A DNA stretch of 38,628 bases, from positions 1-38,628 of the forward strand of contig CAJYQC010000276.1 of the NCBI GenBank assembly GCA_913776885.1. Reading direction: 5' to 3'. Both the position numbers and the translations under genes were made by a program. The stretch's first letter is position 1. Each line of letters begins with the position of its first letter. This DNA comes from an uncultured Variovorax sp. Lineage in GTDB: Bacteria; Pseudomonadota; Gammaproteobacteria; Burkholderiales; Burkholderiaceae_C. Under the pieces are notes generated by a model. The model saw only the letters and a program-made list of their open reading frames with translations, had not been told where the DNA came from and ran no database searches. This document shows, piece by piece, positions 21,341 through 29,664 of the stretch.

Positions 21341-22111
21341 CTACTGCAGCATCGCGGGCGCAGGCGACAGGCAGCGCTGCACGAAGGCGGAGAGAGCGCC
21401 CACGTCGGGAATCTGCACGTCGCGGCGCCCCTTGGTCGCGAACCCGATGACGTTGTCGCGCGCCAGGCGCGACAGCGCGCGGCTCACGCTCTCGAGCGTC
21501 ATGCCCAGGTAGTTGCCGATCTCGGCGCGCGTCATGCGCAGCGTGATCTCGTCGGCGCGCATGCCGCGCTCCGCGAGCGACTCCGCCCAGTAGCGCAGGA
21601 AATCGGCGACGCGGGCATCGGCCGGGAGGGTGCACACGGACATCAGCGAATCCCGGTCGTGCGCGATCTCGCGACTCATCGCGGCATGCAGCACCTGCAG
21701 CAGATCGGGACGGGTGATGCAGGCTGCCAGCAGCGCCTCGTACGACACCACCCAGACCTCTCCGGTATCCATGGACACCGCGTCGCACGAGTAGCGCCCG
21801 CTGGCGATGCCGTCGAAGCCGAGCCAGTCGCCGCGGAACTTCAGGCCCACCACCTGCTCGCGGCCGTCGGCCGACAGGTTCACGATCTTGAAGAAGCCCG
21901 AGTTGAGGATGTAGAGATTGCCGAAGCGCTCGCCGGCCTGGTAGATCGTGTCACCCATGTGGACCACGCGGCGCTGCGGCCTGAGCTGCTCGCCGAGCAG
22001 CCGCAGCGTCTCGGCGGTGCTGCGGTTTGCGCCATCGTGGGCGGCGGCGCCGGGCGTGCCCGGGCCCGACGGAGAAGAAGCGATCTTCGAGGCGGCGGCG
22101 GTGTCGAGCAT
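21341..22111 (-). CDS. Crp/Fnr-family transcriptional regulator without FNR-type Fe-S cysteines
   Basis: cNMP-binding-like fold (GDTIYQAGERFGNLYILNSGFFKIVNLSADGREQVVGLKFRGDWLGFDGIASG) and HTH TRAEIGNYLGMTLESVSRALSRLARDNVI with FNR-like E..SR recognition-helix residues. Confidence 0.92.
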   Translation of the reverse strand: MLDTAAASKIASSPSGPGTPGAAAHDGANRSTAETLRLLGEQLRPQRRVVHMGDTIYQAGERFGNLYILNSGFFKIVNLSADGREQVVGLKFRGDWLGFDGIASGRYSCDAVSMDTGEVWVVSYEALLAACITRPDLLQVLHAAMSREIAHDRDSLMSVCTLPADARVADFLRYWAESLAERGMRADEITLRMTRAEIGNYLGMTLESVSRALSRLARDNVIGFATKGRRDVQIPDVGALSAFVQRCLSPAPAMLQ

Positions 22112-22279
22112 CCTGGTTCCTTGGTGGTTCTTGCTTGTCGATGGAGGAATGCTAGGAAGCCCAGGGCAACGCAGTGACAACACTCGGAATCGCTGCGTAA
22201 CGCTGGGTGAATGCAATGTGTCCGGCGTGTATCAAACGCTTGGGGCGTGCTGCAGTTCACACCGCTGGCGTGCCATGGC

Positions 22280-22293
22280 TTGCGCTGCATCAA
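22280..22293 (-). promoter_or_regulatory. Candidate FNR-type box, asymmetric class (minus strand TTGATGCAGCGCAA)
   Basis: Lies between the divergent Crp/Fnr gene and OTC-like gene; spacing fits the 22346 gene better. Confidence 0.45.
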
Positions 22294-22345
22294 ACAAGGG
22301 GCCACCCGCCCCCCTACCCTCGGCTGTCGCACATTGACACGCCCT

Positions 22346-22849
22346 ATGCCGCCCACCCATACCGTCCGCAGTCCCGAGGCCGACCTCCAGCTCTCACCGT
22401 TCAACGCGGCGAGCCTTCTGGCCCGCGCGCTCATCCTGCAGAGGGCCAGCGTCGACGGCACCACGCGCGCGCTGCTGCGCGGCAAGAACCTGGGGCTGGT
22501 CTACGAGGCGCAGCCCGGCGAATCGCTGGCCTTCTTCCGCCGCGCCGCCGAGGAGCTCGGCGCCCACGTGGCGGTGATGCGCTCGAGCCTGTCGGCGGCG
22601 AGCACGCCGCAGGAAGTGCAGCACACGGCCCGCATGCTCGGGCGCCTCTACGATGCCGTCGAATGCCAGGGGCTCGACCCCGCGCTCGTGCGCTGCATCG
22701 GACAGCACGCGGGCATTCCGGTCTTCGAGGGTGCCGCGACTAAGACCCATCCGGCCAGCCAGCTCGCCGGACTGCTCCCGGACGCGACCGCGCCGGCCGA
22801 CAACCGCCGCTTCATCCTGCAGGCGCTGCTGCTCGAAGCAGTCGGCTGA
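22346..22849 (+). CDS. Orphan ornithine/aspartate carbamoyltransferase N-terminal-domain-like protein (167 aa)
   Basis: LLRGKNLGLVYEAQPGESLAFFRRAAEELGAHVAVM...QEVQHTARMLGRLYDAVECQGLDPALVRCIGQHAGIPVFEGAATKTHPASQLAGLL; no C-terminal ornithine-binding domain. Confidence 0.75.
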   Translation: MPPTHTVRSPEADLQLSPFNAASLLARALILQRASVDGTTRALLRGKNLGLVYEAQPGESLAFFRRAAEELGAHVAVMRSSLSAASTPQEVQHTARMLGRLYDAVECQGLDPALVRCIGQHAGIPVFEGAATKTHPASQLAGLLPDATAPADNRRFILQALLLEAVG

Positions 22850-22873
22850 AGCGCAGGCCGAGCCGCGCGTCGC

Positions 22874-22887
22874 TTGATCCAGCGCAA
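22874..22887 (+). promoter_or_regulatory. FNR-type box, asymmetric class (TTGATCCAGCGCAA)
   Basis: Identical to 6843-6856; TACAGT at 22910-22915 exactly 22 nt downstream; upstream of BON-phbB-adh genes. Confidence 0.7.
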
Positions 22888-22983
22888 GACGCCTTCGCCG
22901 CGCCCTTCCTACAGTGGATTGCACGGCCGCCACGGCTGCGCCAGGACGACCGGCTCCATCCATCCATCGCAAGGAATCCCACC

Positions 22984-23637
22984 ATGAAGACCGATACCCA
23001 ATTGCGCAACGACATCCAGGCCGAACTGAGCTGGGCTCCCGAGGTCAAGTCCTCCGACATCGGCGTGATCGTCAAGGACGGCGTGGTCACGCTCACCGGC
23101 CATCTGTCCAGCCATGCCGAGAAATACGCGGTCGAGCGCGCCGTGCAACGCGTGTACGGCGTGAAGGCGCTGGCGGTCGAACTCACGGTGAAGCTGCCCT
23201 TCGACAACCAGCGCACGGATGCCGACATCGCCCTGGCGGCCGAGCGCGCGCTCGAATGGAACGTGCTCGTGCCCGACGGCAAGATCCACCCGATGGTCGA
23301 GAAGGGCTGGCTCAGCCTGACCGGCGAGGTCGAATGGGACTACCAGCGCAGCGCCGCCGAAGTGGCCGTGCGCGACCTGATGGGCGTGACCGGCGTGTCG
23401 AACCTCGTGAAGGTCAAGCCCAGGGTGAGCCCCGCCGACGTCGAGAAGAAGATCCACGACGCGCTCTCGCGCCAGGCCGACCGCGAGGCCCGCAAGCTGT
23501 CGATTGCGGTGGACGGCTCCCACGTCACGCTGCGCGGCACCGTCCATTCCTGGTCGGAGCGCGATGCCGTGCAAGGCGCCGCCTGGTCGACGCCGGGCGT
23601 CACGGTGGTGGTGAACGACCTGCTCGTGGACGCCTGA
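22984..23637 (+). CDS. Triple BON-domain protein, no signal peptide
   Basis: MKTDTQLRNDIQAELSWAPEVKSSDIGVIVKDGVVTLTGHLSSHAEKYAVERAVQRVYGVKALAVEL... plus two more BON repeats. Confidence 0.93.
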   Translation: MKTDTQLRNDIQAELSWAPEVKSSDIGVIVKDGVVTLTGHLSSHAEKYAVERAVQRVYGVKALAVELTVKLPFDNQRTDADIALAAERALEWNVLVPDGKIHPMVEKGWLSLTGEVEWDYQRSAAEVAVRDLMGVTGVSNLVKVKPRVSPADVEKKIHDALSRQADREARKLSIAVDGSHVTLRGTVHSWSERDAVQGAAWSTPGVTVVVNDLLVDA

Positions 23638-23638
23638 G

Positions 23639-24358
23639 ATGCGCGTGGCGCTCGTCACCGGCGGCACCTCGGGCATCGGGGCGGCCACGGCCGAGGCCCT
23701 GCAGGCAGCGGGCTACCGCGTGGCGGTGAACTTCGCGAACCGCGCGCAGGCGGCCCAGGCCTTCGCCGCGCGCACCGGCATCCCGGCCTTCGCATGGAAC
23801 GTGGCGGACCACGCGGCCTGCCAGGCCGGCGTCGCGCGCGTCGAGGCCGAGCTCGGCCCCATCGACGTGCTGGTCAACAACGCCGGCATCACGCGCGACA
23901 CGATGCTGCACAGGATGAATCTCGAGCAGTGGCGCGAGGTGCTCGACGTCAACCTGGGCGGCTGCTTCAACATGTGCCGCGCCGTCATCGGCGGCATGCG
24001 CGAGCGCCGCTTCGGCCGCATCGTGAACATGGGCTCGGTCAACGGCCTGTCCGGTCAGGCGGGCCAGGTGAACTACGCGGCCACGAAGGCCGGCCTCGTG
24101 GGCTTCACGAAGTCGCTCGCGCTGGAAGGCGCCTCGCGCAACATCACCGCGAACGTGGTGGCGCCGGGCTACACCGACACCCCCATGGTGGGGGCGGTCG
24201 CGCCCGAGGTGATGGCGAGGATCCTGTCGGACATTCCGGCCGGCCGCCTCGCCACGCCCGCCGAGATCGCGCGCGGCGTGGTGTTCCTCGTCGCCGACGA
24301 GTCCGCGTTCATCAACGGCATCACGCTGTCGATCAACGGCGGCAAGTACATGGCCTGA
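23639..24358 (+). CDS. phbB: Acetoacetyl-CoA reductase (SDR family)
   Basis: MRVALVTGGTSGIGAATAEALQ...VLVNNAGITRDTMLHRMNLEQWREVLDVNL...NYAATKAGLVGFTKSLALEGA...INGGKYMA. Confidence 0.9.
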   Translation: MRVALVTGGTSGIGAATAEALQAAGYRVAVNFANRAQAAQAFAARTGIPAFAWNVADHAACQAGVARVEAELGPIDVLVNNAGITRDTMLHRMNLEQWREVLDVNLGGCFNMCRAVIGGMRERRFGRIVNMGSVNGLSGQAGQVNYAATKAGLVGFTKSLALEGASRNITANVVAPGYTDTPMVGAVAPEVMARILSDIPAGRLATPAEIARGVVFLVADESAFINGITLSINGGKYMA

Positions 24359-24401
24359 GGCGGCGCCGCCCCGGCCTTCATCCATCGCGAGCGCCAGCCC
24401 C

Positions 24402-25448
24402 ATGCACAGCACTTCCGATACGCGCGGCATCGAGCGGCCCTTCGCGGCCGCGCCGACCATGCAGGCCATGGTGCTGAGCGCGGCGCTGCTGCCGCTGGAG
24501 TGCGAGCGGCGCAGCATCCCGCAGCCCGGCCCGGGCGAGCTGCGCCTGCGCGTGCTGGCATGCGCGGTCTGCCGCACCGACCTGCATGTGGTCGATGGCG
24601 AGTTGCCGCTGCCGGTGTTGCCCATCGTGCCGGGGCACGAGATCGTCGGCGTCGTCGAGGCCATGGGTGCGGGCGTGCAGGGCCATCGCATCGGCGAGCG
24701 CGTGGGCGTGCCGTGGCTGGGCCACAGCTGCGGCTGCTGCTCCTTCTGCGCGGAGGGCCGCGAGAACCTCTGCGACACGCCGCGCTTCACGGGCTATCAC
24801 CGCGACGGCGGCTTCGCGAGCCATGTGATCGCCGAGGCGGCGTTCTGCCTGCCGCTTGCCATGCCCGAAACCGACGCCACGCGCATCGCCCCGCTGCTGT
24901 GCGCGGGCCTGATCGGCTGGCGCAGCCTCAAGGCCGCGGGCGACGGCGCGCGCCGGCTGGGCATCTTCGGATTCGGCGCCGCGGCGCACCTGGTGACGCA
25001 GGCGGCGATCGCGCAGGGCCGCGAGGTCTGCGCATTCACCCAAGCCGGGGACACGGCGACACAGTCCTTCGCGCGCAGCCTGGGGGCCAGCTGGGCCGGC
25101 GGCTCCAACGAGCGCCCGCCCGAGCCCCTGGATGCCGCGATCATCTTCGCGCCCGCCGGCGAGCTGGTGCCGGCGGCGCTGCGCGTGGTGCGCAAGGGTG
25201 GACGGGTGGTGTGCGGGGGCATCCACATGAGCGACATTCCCGCCTTCGCCTACCGGCTGCTGTGGGAGGAACGCAGCGTGGTCTCGGTGGCCAATCTCAC
25301 GCGCGCGGATGCGCGGGAATTCCTCGACTTCGTGCAGACGCATCCGCTGCAGGTCCACGTCAGGACCTATCCGCTCGCGCAGGCCAACGAAGCACTGGCC
25401 GATCTGCGCGCCGGCCGCATCGAGGGCGCTGCGGTGCTGGTGCCCTGA
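24402..25448 (+). CDS. Zinc-dependent alcohol dehydrogenase
   Basis: VLACAVCRTDLHVVDGELPLPVLPIVPGHEIVGVVEAMG...CGCCSFCAEGRENLCDTPRFTGYHRDGGFASHV. Confidence 0.93.
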   Translation: MHSTSDTRGIERPFAAAPTMQAMVLSAALLPLECERRSIPQPGPGELRLRVLACAVCRTDLHVVDGELPLPVLPIVPGHEIVGVVEAMGAGVQGHRIGERVGVPWLGHSCGCCSFCAEGRENLCDTPRFTGYHRDGGFASHVIAEAAFCLPLAMPETDATRIAPLLCAGLIGWRSLKAAGDGARRLGIFGFGAAAHLVTQAAIAQGREVCAFTQAGDTATQSFARSLGASWAGGSNERPPEPLDAAIIFAPAGELVPAALRVVRKGGRVVCGGIHMSDIPAFAYRLLWEERSVVSVANLTRADAREFLDFVQTHPLQVHVRTYPLAQANEALADLRAGRIEGAAVLVP

Positions 25449-25472
25449 TGCGCCGCCGCCGTGATCCTCGGC

Positions 25473-25632
25473 TCAGAGTTCCAGCGATTCGCGGTATTCG
25501 GGCACGGTGCACGGCCAGCCGTGCGCTCCTCGATGGCCAGCCGCACCGCGTCGGCAGCCGCCGGCCGCCATGGCTCAGCAGGTACTTCGAGCCGGTGACG
25601 GTGCCCGTGCCGCCGAGGAAGTCGATGCGCAT
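25473..25632 (-). pseudogene. Collapsed remnant of MBL-fold/beta-CASP RNA-metabolizing hydrolase
   Basis: N-terminus MRIDFLGGTGTVTGSKYLLSHGGRR fused directly to C-terminal remnant ADAVRLAIEER / HGWPCTVPEYRESLEL-stop with frame change; whole catalytic middle missing. Confidence 0.7.
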
Positions 25633-25639
25633 GGACGCC

Positions 25640-26464
25640 TCAGTGCGACATCAGCACCGGCAGGGTCATCCACTGCAGCATGGACAGCGTGGCGCCGCCC
25701 ATCACCCACTCGCGCGCCCTGCTGTGGCCGTAGCAGCCCATCACCAGCAGGTCCGCGCTCAGGTCGGCGGCCAGCGAGAGGAGCCTGTTGCCGACGTCGT
25801 CGTCCTTGTCGCCACCGGGATGCAGGCGGACCTCGCCCACGCCCTGCAACCGCAGATAGGCCTGCAGGCTCTGCAGCGATTCGTTCGCGCCCTCGCCGTA
25901 GGCCACCGCGTCCACCCGGCCCGCCTTGCGCAGCCATGGCAGCGCGGCACTCACGGCGCGCGCGGCCTCGCGGGTCTCCTTCCAGGCCACCAGCACCTTG
26001 CCGCCGACAGGGCCGACCGGCCCGGCATAGGGCAGCACCAGCGCCGGCCGGCCGCTTTGCACCAGCAGGCTTGGCAGGAAGTCGCCGGGGAGTTCGCCGT
26101 CCATCGGGTCGTTGCGGTCGCGCTGCCCCAGGACCAGCAGGTCGGCATACAAGGCACGCCGGGCGAACCCCCACGGCCCGTCGCTCTCCGGCTCGCTCCA
26201 GTGCAGGCGCGGCGAGCCCGCACCGTGCTGCATGAAGGTGGCGTGCATCTTGTCGCGTGCGTCCTTGTCGATCTCCTGCATGATCGCGACCGCCTCCGCG
26301 GCCGCTTCGATGGCATACGGATAGCGCATGAGCGCGGACACGGTGCACGGCTGCGCCGTGACCTCGGCGTCGAAGGTCTCCGCGAGTTCGCGGGCGAGCT
26401 TGATGCGCCCCACCGTGCGGGCCGAGCCGTCGAGATGAAGCAGGATGGATCTGGGGTTCTGCAT
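25640..26464 (-). CDS. Universal stress protein, two-domain (274 aa)
   Basis: MQNPRSILLHLDGSARTVGRIKLARELAETFDAEVTAQ...DLLVMGCYGHSRAREWVMGGATLSMLQWMTLPVLMSH. Confidence 0.9.
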   Translation of the reverse strand: MQNPRSILLHLDGSARTVGRIKLARELAETFDAEVTAQPCTVSALMRYPYAIEAAAEAVAIMQEIDKDARDKMHATFMQHGAGSPRLHWSEPESDGPWGFARRALYADLLVLGQRDRNDPMDGELPGDFLPSLLVQSGRPALVLPYAGPVGPVGGKVLVAWKETREAARAVSAALPWLRKAGRVDAVAYGEGANESLQSLQAYLRLQGVGEVRLHPGGDKDDDVGNRLLSLAADLSADLLVMGCYGHSRAREWVMGGATLSMLQWMTLPVLMSH

Positions 26465-26528
26465 GAGGCGCTCCTGGACAGGCGGTTTGCGATGGAAGCG
26501 AACTTAGTCCCGCGGCCCGCGCATGCGC

Positions 26529-26542
26529 TTGCGCTGCGTCAA
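26529..26542 (-). promoter_or_regulatory. FNR-type box, asymmetric class on minus strand (TTGACGCAGCGCAA)
   Basis: TAAGTT on minus strand (26506-26501) exactly 22 nt downstream; 64 bp between box and USP start. Confidence 0.6.
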
Positions 26543-26576
26543 TCGGCCGCAGGACCGCTGCGACCCGGGCGGCGGC

Positions 26577-26590
26577 TTGATCCACCTCAA
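26577..26590 (+). promoter_or_regulatory. FNR-type box, symmetric class (TTGATCCACCTCAA)
   Basis: CAAGAT at 26613-26618 exactly 22 nt downstream; 57 bp between box and DUF2892 start. Confidence 0.7.
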
Positions 26591-26647
26591 CGCCCGCCGC
26601 GCACGCGGCGCGCAAGATCGGCTCCCATCTTGCGAAGGAGATGTCTC

Positions 26648-26851
26648 ATGCCTTTCCTGACGAAGAACGTCGGCGTCCTCGACCGTGCGCTGCGCATCGG
26701 CGCGGGCCTGCTGCTCATCGCCCTGACGGTGCGGGGAACCATCGGGTTCTGGGGCTACATCGGCGTGCTGCCGCTGCTGACGGGCGTGGTGGGCAACTGT
26801 CCGGCCTACACGCTGTTCGGCGTCAGCACCTGCCCGCGCGACCGCCGCTGA
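26648..26851 (+). CDS. DUF2892 / YgaP-like small inner-membrane protein
   Basis: MPFLTKNVGVLDRALRIGAGLLLIALTVRGTIGFWGYIGVLPLLTGVVGNCPAYTLFGVSTC. Confidence 0.88.
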   Translation: MPFLTKNVGVLDRALRIGAGLLLIALTVRGTIGFWGYIGVLPLLTGVVGNCPAYTLFGVSTCPRDRR

Positions 26852-26889
26852 GACGCCGGATGCGCATCCGTCGAACGACGCGGGACCGC

Positions 26890-26994
26890 ATGTCCTTTGA
26901 TCTGCTGCTGCTCATCCTGCTGTGTGCCGCGCTGGGCGGCACGGTGCTGTGGTTCGCGTTCCAGCTCCTCATCAAGTGGCTCACGCTGGACTGA
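26890..26994 (+). CDS. Putative 34-aa single-pass membrane peptide
   Basis: MSFDLLLLILLCAALGGTVLWFAFQLLIKWLTLD; downstream of DUF2892 gene on the same strand. Confidence 0.5.
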   Translation: MSFDLLLLILLCAALGGTVLWFAFQLLIKWLTLD

Positions 26995-27013
26995 GCTTCC
27001 TGCAGAGGCTGCG

Positions 27014-27298
27014 ATGTGCATGAACCTGCTGCGCAGGCTGGCCGCCTCACCGCTGCCTTGCAGCGAAGCGGATCCCGCGATGGTCGACAGGCTGCGCGTG
27101 CTCCAGGCCGCGGGCCAGATCGAGGCGCGCATTCCTGCCGCCGTCGCGCGACCAGGCCGCGACGCGGACGGATGCACGCGGCACGACGCGGCCATGGTGA
27201 TCCGCATCACCCCTCGCGGGTGGGAGACCCTCGCCGCCGGTGCGCCCGCTGGCGAGGCCACCAGGTTCATCGGCACCAGGCATCGATCTGGCGCATGA
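27014..27298 (+). CDS. Hypothetical protein (94 aa)
   Basis: MCMNLLRRLAASPLPCSEADPAMVDRLRVLQAAGQIEARIP...; third small ORF after the 26577 box; 3' end overlaps the opposite-strand gene. Confidence 0.5.
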   Translation: MCMNLLRRLAASPLPCSEADPAMVDRLRVLQAAGQIEARIPAAVARPGRDADGCTRHDAAMVIRITPRGWETLAAGAPAGEATRFIGTRHRSGA

Positions 27299-27965
27299 GG
27301 TCGGCGCCCACCGAGTGCGCGGCCGCGCCGGCCAGCAGCACGCCAGCCAGCCGCGCGCCCCACTTCTGGCGCCCCGCGCCGGCAAGCCGCAGCTGCTGCC
27401 AGAGCCATGGACCGAGCGCCAGCGAGAGGCCGCTTCCGAGCGCGAACAACGCCATCAGCATGGCGCCTTCCCACGGACCGCTGCCCAGCCCCGCCAGCAT
27501 CAGCCCGGAATAGAGCAGCCCGCACGGCAGTGCAACCCACAGCAGCCCGGCCGCGAGCACGCCCAGCCCCGTGCCTCCCGCATGCGGCCGAAGACGCGCC
27601 TCGACCGAGCGGCCGATGCGCAGTGCCCACAGCGGCTGCCGCCCCGTGGCGGCCAGCATCGCGCCCCAGGCGAACACGAAGACGTGCAGCAGCACCCACA
27701 GCGGCCGCAGTGCGGCGACCTGCGCACCCGCCAGCGCGAGTCCGTCGACACTCGCGGCCGCGATGGCGCCCGCCGCCGCGTAGCTCGCGACACGGCCCGC
27801 GTGGAATGCACCAGGTGAAGCCAGTGCCGGCAGCGCGCCCCGCCCTGCAGGCGAGAGCGGCACGATCCGTATCACCGCCGACGAGGCGGCACCGCACATC
27901 GCCACGCAGTGCGGCCCGCCGGCAAGGCCCATGAGCAGCGCGGCACCGGCGAGCGCGGCCTGCAT
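27267..27965 (-). CDS. Sulfite exporter TauE/SafE-family protein of cbb3 maturation locus
   Basis: MQAALAGAALLMGLAGGPHCVAMCGAASSAVIR...LLWVALPCGLLYSGLMLAGLGSGPWEGAMLMALFALGSGLSLALGPWLW; GGPHCVAMCG motif. Confidence 0.85.
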   Translation of the reverse strand: MQAALAGAALLMGLAGGPHCVAMCGAASSAVIRIVPLSPAGRGALPALASPGAFHAGRVASYAAAGAIAAASVDGLALAGAQVAALRPLWVLLHVFVFAWGAMLAATGRQPLWALRIGRSVEARLRPHAGGTGLGVLAAGLLWVALPCGLLYSGLMLAGLGSGPWEGAMLMALFALGSGLSLALGPWLWQQLRLAGAGRQKWGARLAGVLLAGAAAHSVGADLMRQIDAWCR

Positions 27966-27967
27966 GC

Positions 27968-29392
27968 TCAGACCACGCGCGAGAAGCGCGTGCGGCTGGC
28001 GCGGCAGTGGCGGTCGAACACCATCGCGACCGCGCGCACGAGGAACCAGCCTTGCTCGGTGACAACCAGGTCGTGATCGCTCAGCCGCACCAGGCCCTCG
28101 GCGACCAGCGGGCCGAGCGCTGCGAACTCGGTAGCGAAGTAGCGCCGGAAATCGACGGCGAAGGCTTCGCCGATGGCGTCGAAGTCGAGCCGTCCGCGGC
28201 ACATCAGCGCCATGATGACCTCGCGGCGCAGCAGGTCGTCGCGCGACAGCGAAAGGCCCCGCACCACCGGCATGCGCCCCTGGTCGAGCAGGGCGCGGTA
28301 GTCGTCCAGGCTCTTGGCGTTCTGGCTGTAGGTCGCACCCACGCGGCCGATGCCCGACACGCCGAGGGCGATCAGGTCGCCCTCGGGCCGCGTGCCGTAG
28401 CCCTGGAAGTCGCGGTGCAGACGCCCTTGCTTCTTCGCGATGGCGAGCGGATCGTCGGGCAGCGCGAAATGGTCCATGCCGATGTAGACATAGCCGGCGT
28501 CGGTGAGCTTCGCGATCGCATTGGCGAGCATGCGCACACGCGCAGCTGCGTCGGGCAGCTCCTCGGCATGGATGCGCCGCTGCGGCTTGAAGCGCTCGGG
28601 CAGGTGCGCATAGGCATACAGCGCGATGCGGTCGGGCCGCAGCCTGCAGACCTGAGCGAGCGTGCGCCCGAAGGAAACGTCGTTCTGCCGCGGCAGGCCG
28701 TAGATCAGGTCCACGTTGATCGACTCGAAACCCAGCGAGCGCGCGTCGTCCATCAGCGCGAAGACCTGCGAAGCCGGCTGGATGCGGTGCACCGCCTCCT
28801 GCACGGCCGGATCGAAATCCTGCACGCCGAAGCTCAGGCGGTTGAAGCCCAGCGCAGCGAGGTTGGCGAGCCGCTGCGCGTCCACCGTGCGCGGATCGAT
28901 CTCGATGGAACGCTCGCCGCCGGGCACGAAGGCGAAGGCCCGGTGCAGCAGCGCCATGAGCTCGCCGAGCTCCGCGTCGTCGAGGAAGGTCGGCGATCCG
29001 CCGCCCAGGTGCAGATGGGACACGGTGGCGCTGCGGCCGAGCTGCGCGACCTGCAGCTCGACTTCGCGCCCGAGGTACGCGAGGTACTGGCGGCCCCATT
29101 CGCGGTGGCGCGTCACGATCTTGTTGCAGGCGCAGTAGTAGCACAGCGACTCGCAGAACGGGATGTGGACGTACAGCGACAGCGGCGGCGCCTCGGGGCC
29201 GGCCGCGCGGCGCTGTGCCAGCGCGCGCACGTAGTCGTTCTCGCCGAATGCTTCGACGAAGCGGTCGGCGGTGGGATAGGAGGTGTAGCGCGGGCCGGGC
29301 ACGTCGAACTGCCTCAGCAGGTCGATCGGCAGCGGGGCCTGCACGGTTCCGGTTTCGGTTCCGGTGTCGGGAGCGAGGGCAATGGAAGTCAT
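27968..29392 (-). CDS. hemN: Oxygen-independent coproporphyrinogen III oxidase
   Basis: LLRQFDVPGPRYTSYPTADRFVEAFGENDY...LSLYVHIPFCESLCYYCACNKIVTRH; radical-SAM CxxxCxxC motif. Confidence 0.97.
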   Translation of the reverse strand: MTSIALAPDTGTETGTVQAPLPIDLLRQFDVPGPRYTSYPTADRFVEAFGENDYVRALAQRRAAGPEAPPLSLYVHIPFCESLCYYCACNKIVTRHREWGRQYLAYLGREVELQVAQLGRSATVSHLHLGGGSPTFLDDAELGELMALLHRAFAFVPGGERSIEIDPRTVDAQRLANLAALGFNRLSFGVQDFDPAVQEAVHRIQPASQVFALMDDARSLGFESINVDLIYGLPRQNDVSFGRTLAQVCRLRPDRIALYAYAHLPERFKPQRRIHAEELPDAAARVRMLANAIAKLTDAGYVYIGMDHFALPDDPLAIAKKQGRLHRDFQGYGTRPEGDLIALGVSGIGRVGATYSQNAKSLDDYRALLDQGRMPVVRGLSLSRDDLLRREVIMALMCRGRLDFDAIGEAFAVDFRRYFATEFAALGPLVAEGLVRLSDHDLVVTEQGWFLVRAVAMVFDRHCRASRTRFSRVV

Positions 29393-29664
29393 GGGGAGGG
29401 TGTGCGCATGGGAGCGTCGGGCTGGACGGGCTGCACGGGTGCAGGCGGCGCGGTCAGCAGCACCGTGCAGGCGCTCGAAGCCGCGGCCATCAGCCAGAAG
29501 ACGAAGAAGGCGCCCGTGTAGATGCCCTGGCGCGTCATGTGCAGCGCATCGGCGCCGCAGAAGGTGTTGATCGGATCGACCAGCGCGAAGACCAGCACCT
29601 CCATGCCGCAGGCCACCAGGAAGGAAGGCCATAGGACGGCGGCGACCAGCCGCATCGCGTTCAT
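29389..29664 (-). CDS. Hypothetical membrane protein of the cco locus (91 aa)
   Basis: MNAMRLVAAVLWPSFLVACGMEVLVFALVDPINTFCGADALHMTRQGIYTGAFFVFWLMAAASSACTVLL; ATGA-type overlaps with both neighbours. Confidence 0.8.
   Translation of the reverse strand: MNAMRLVAAVLWPSFLVACGMEVLVFALVDPINTFCGADALHMTRQGIYTGAFFVFWLMAAASSACTVLLTAPPAPVQPVQPDAPMRTPSP

Noticed and set aside
22225-22245. GTGTATCAAACGCTT as another FNR half-site upstream of the Crp/Fnr gene
   Set aside because: No matching TTGAY arm at the correct 4-nt spacing
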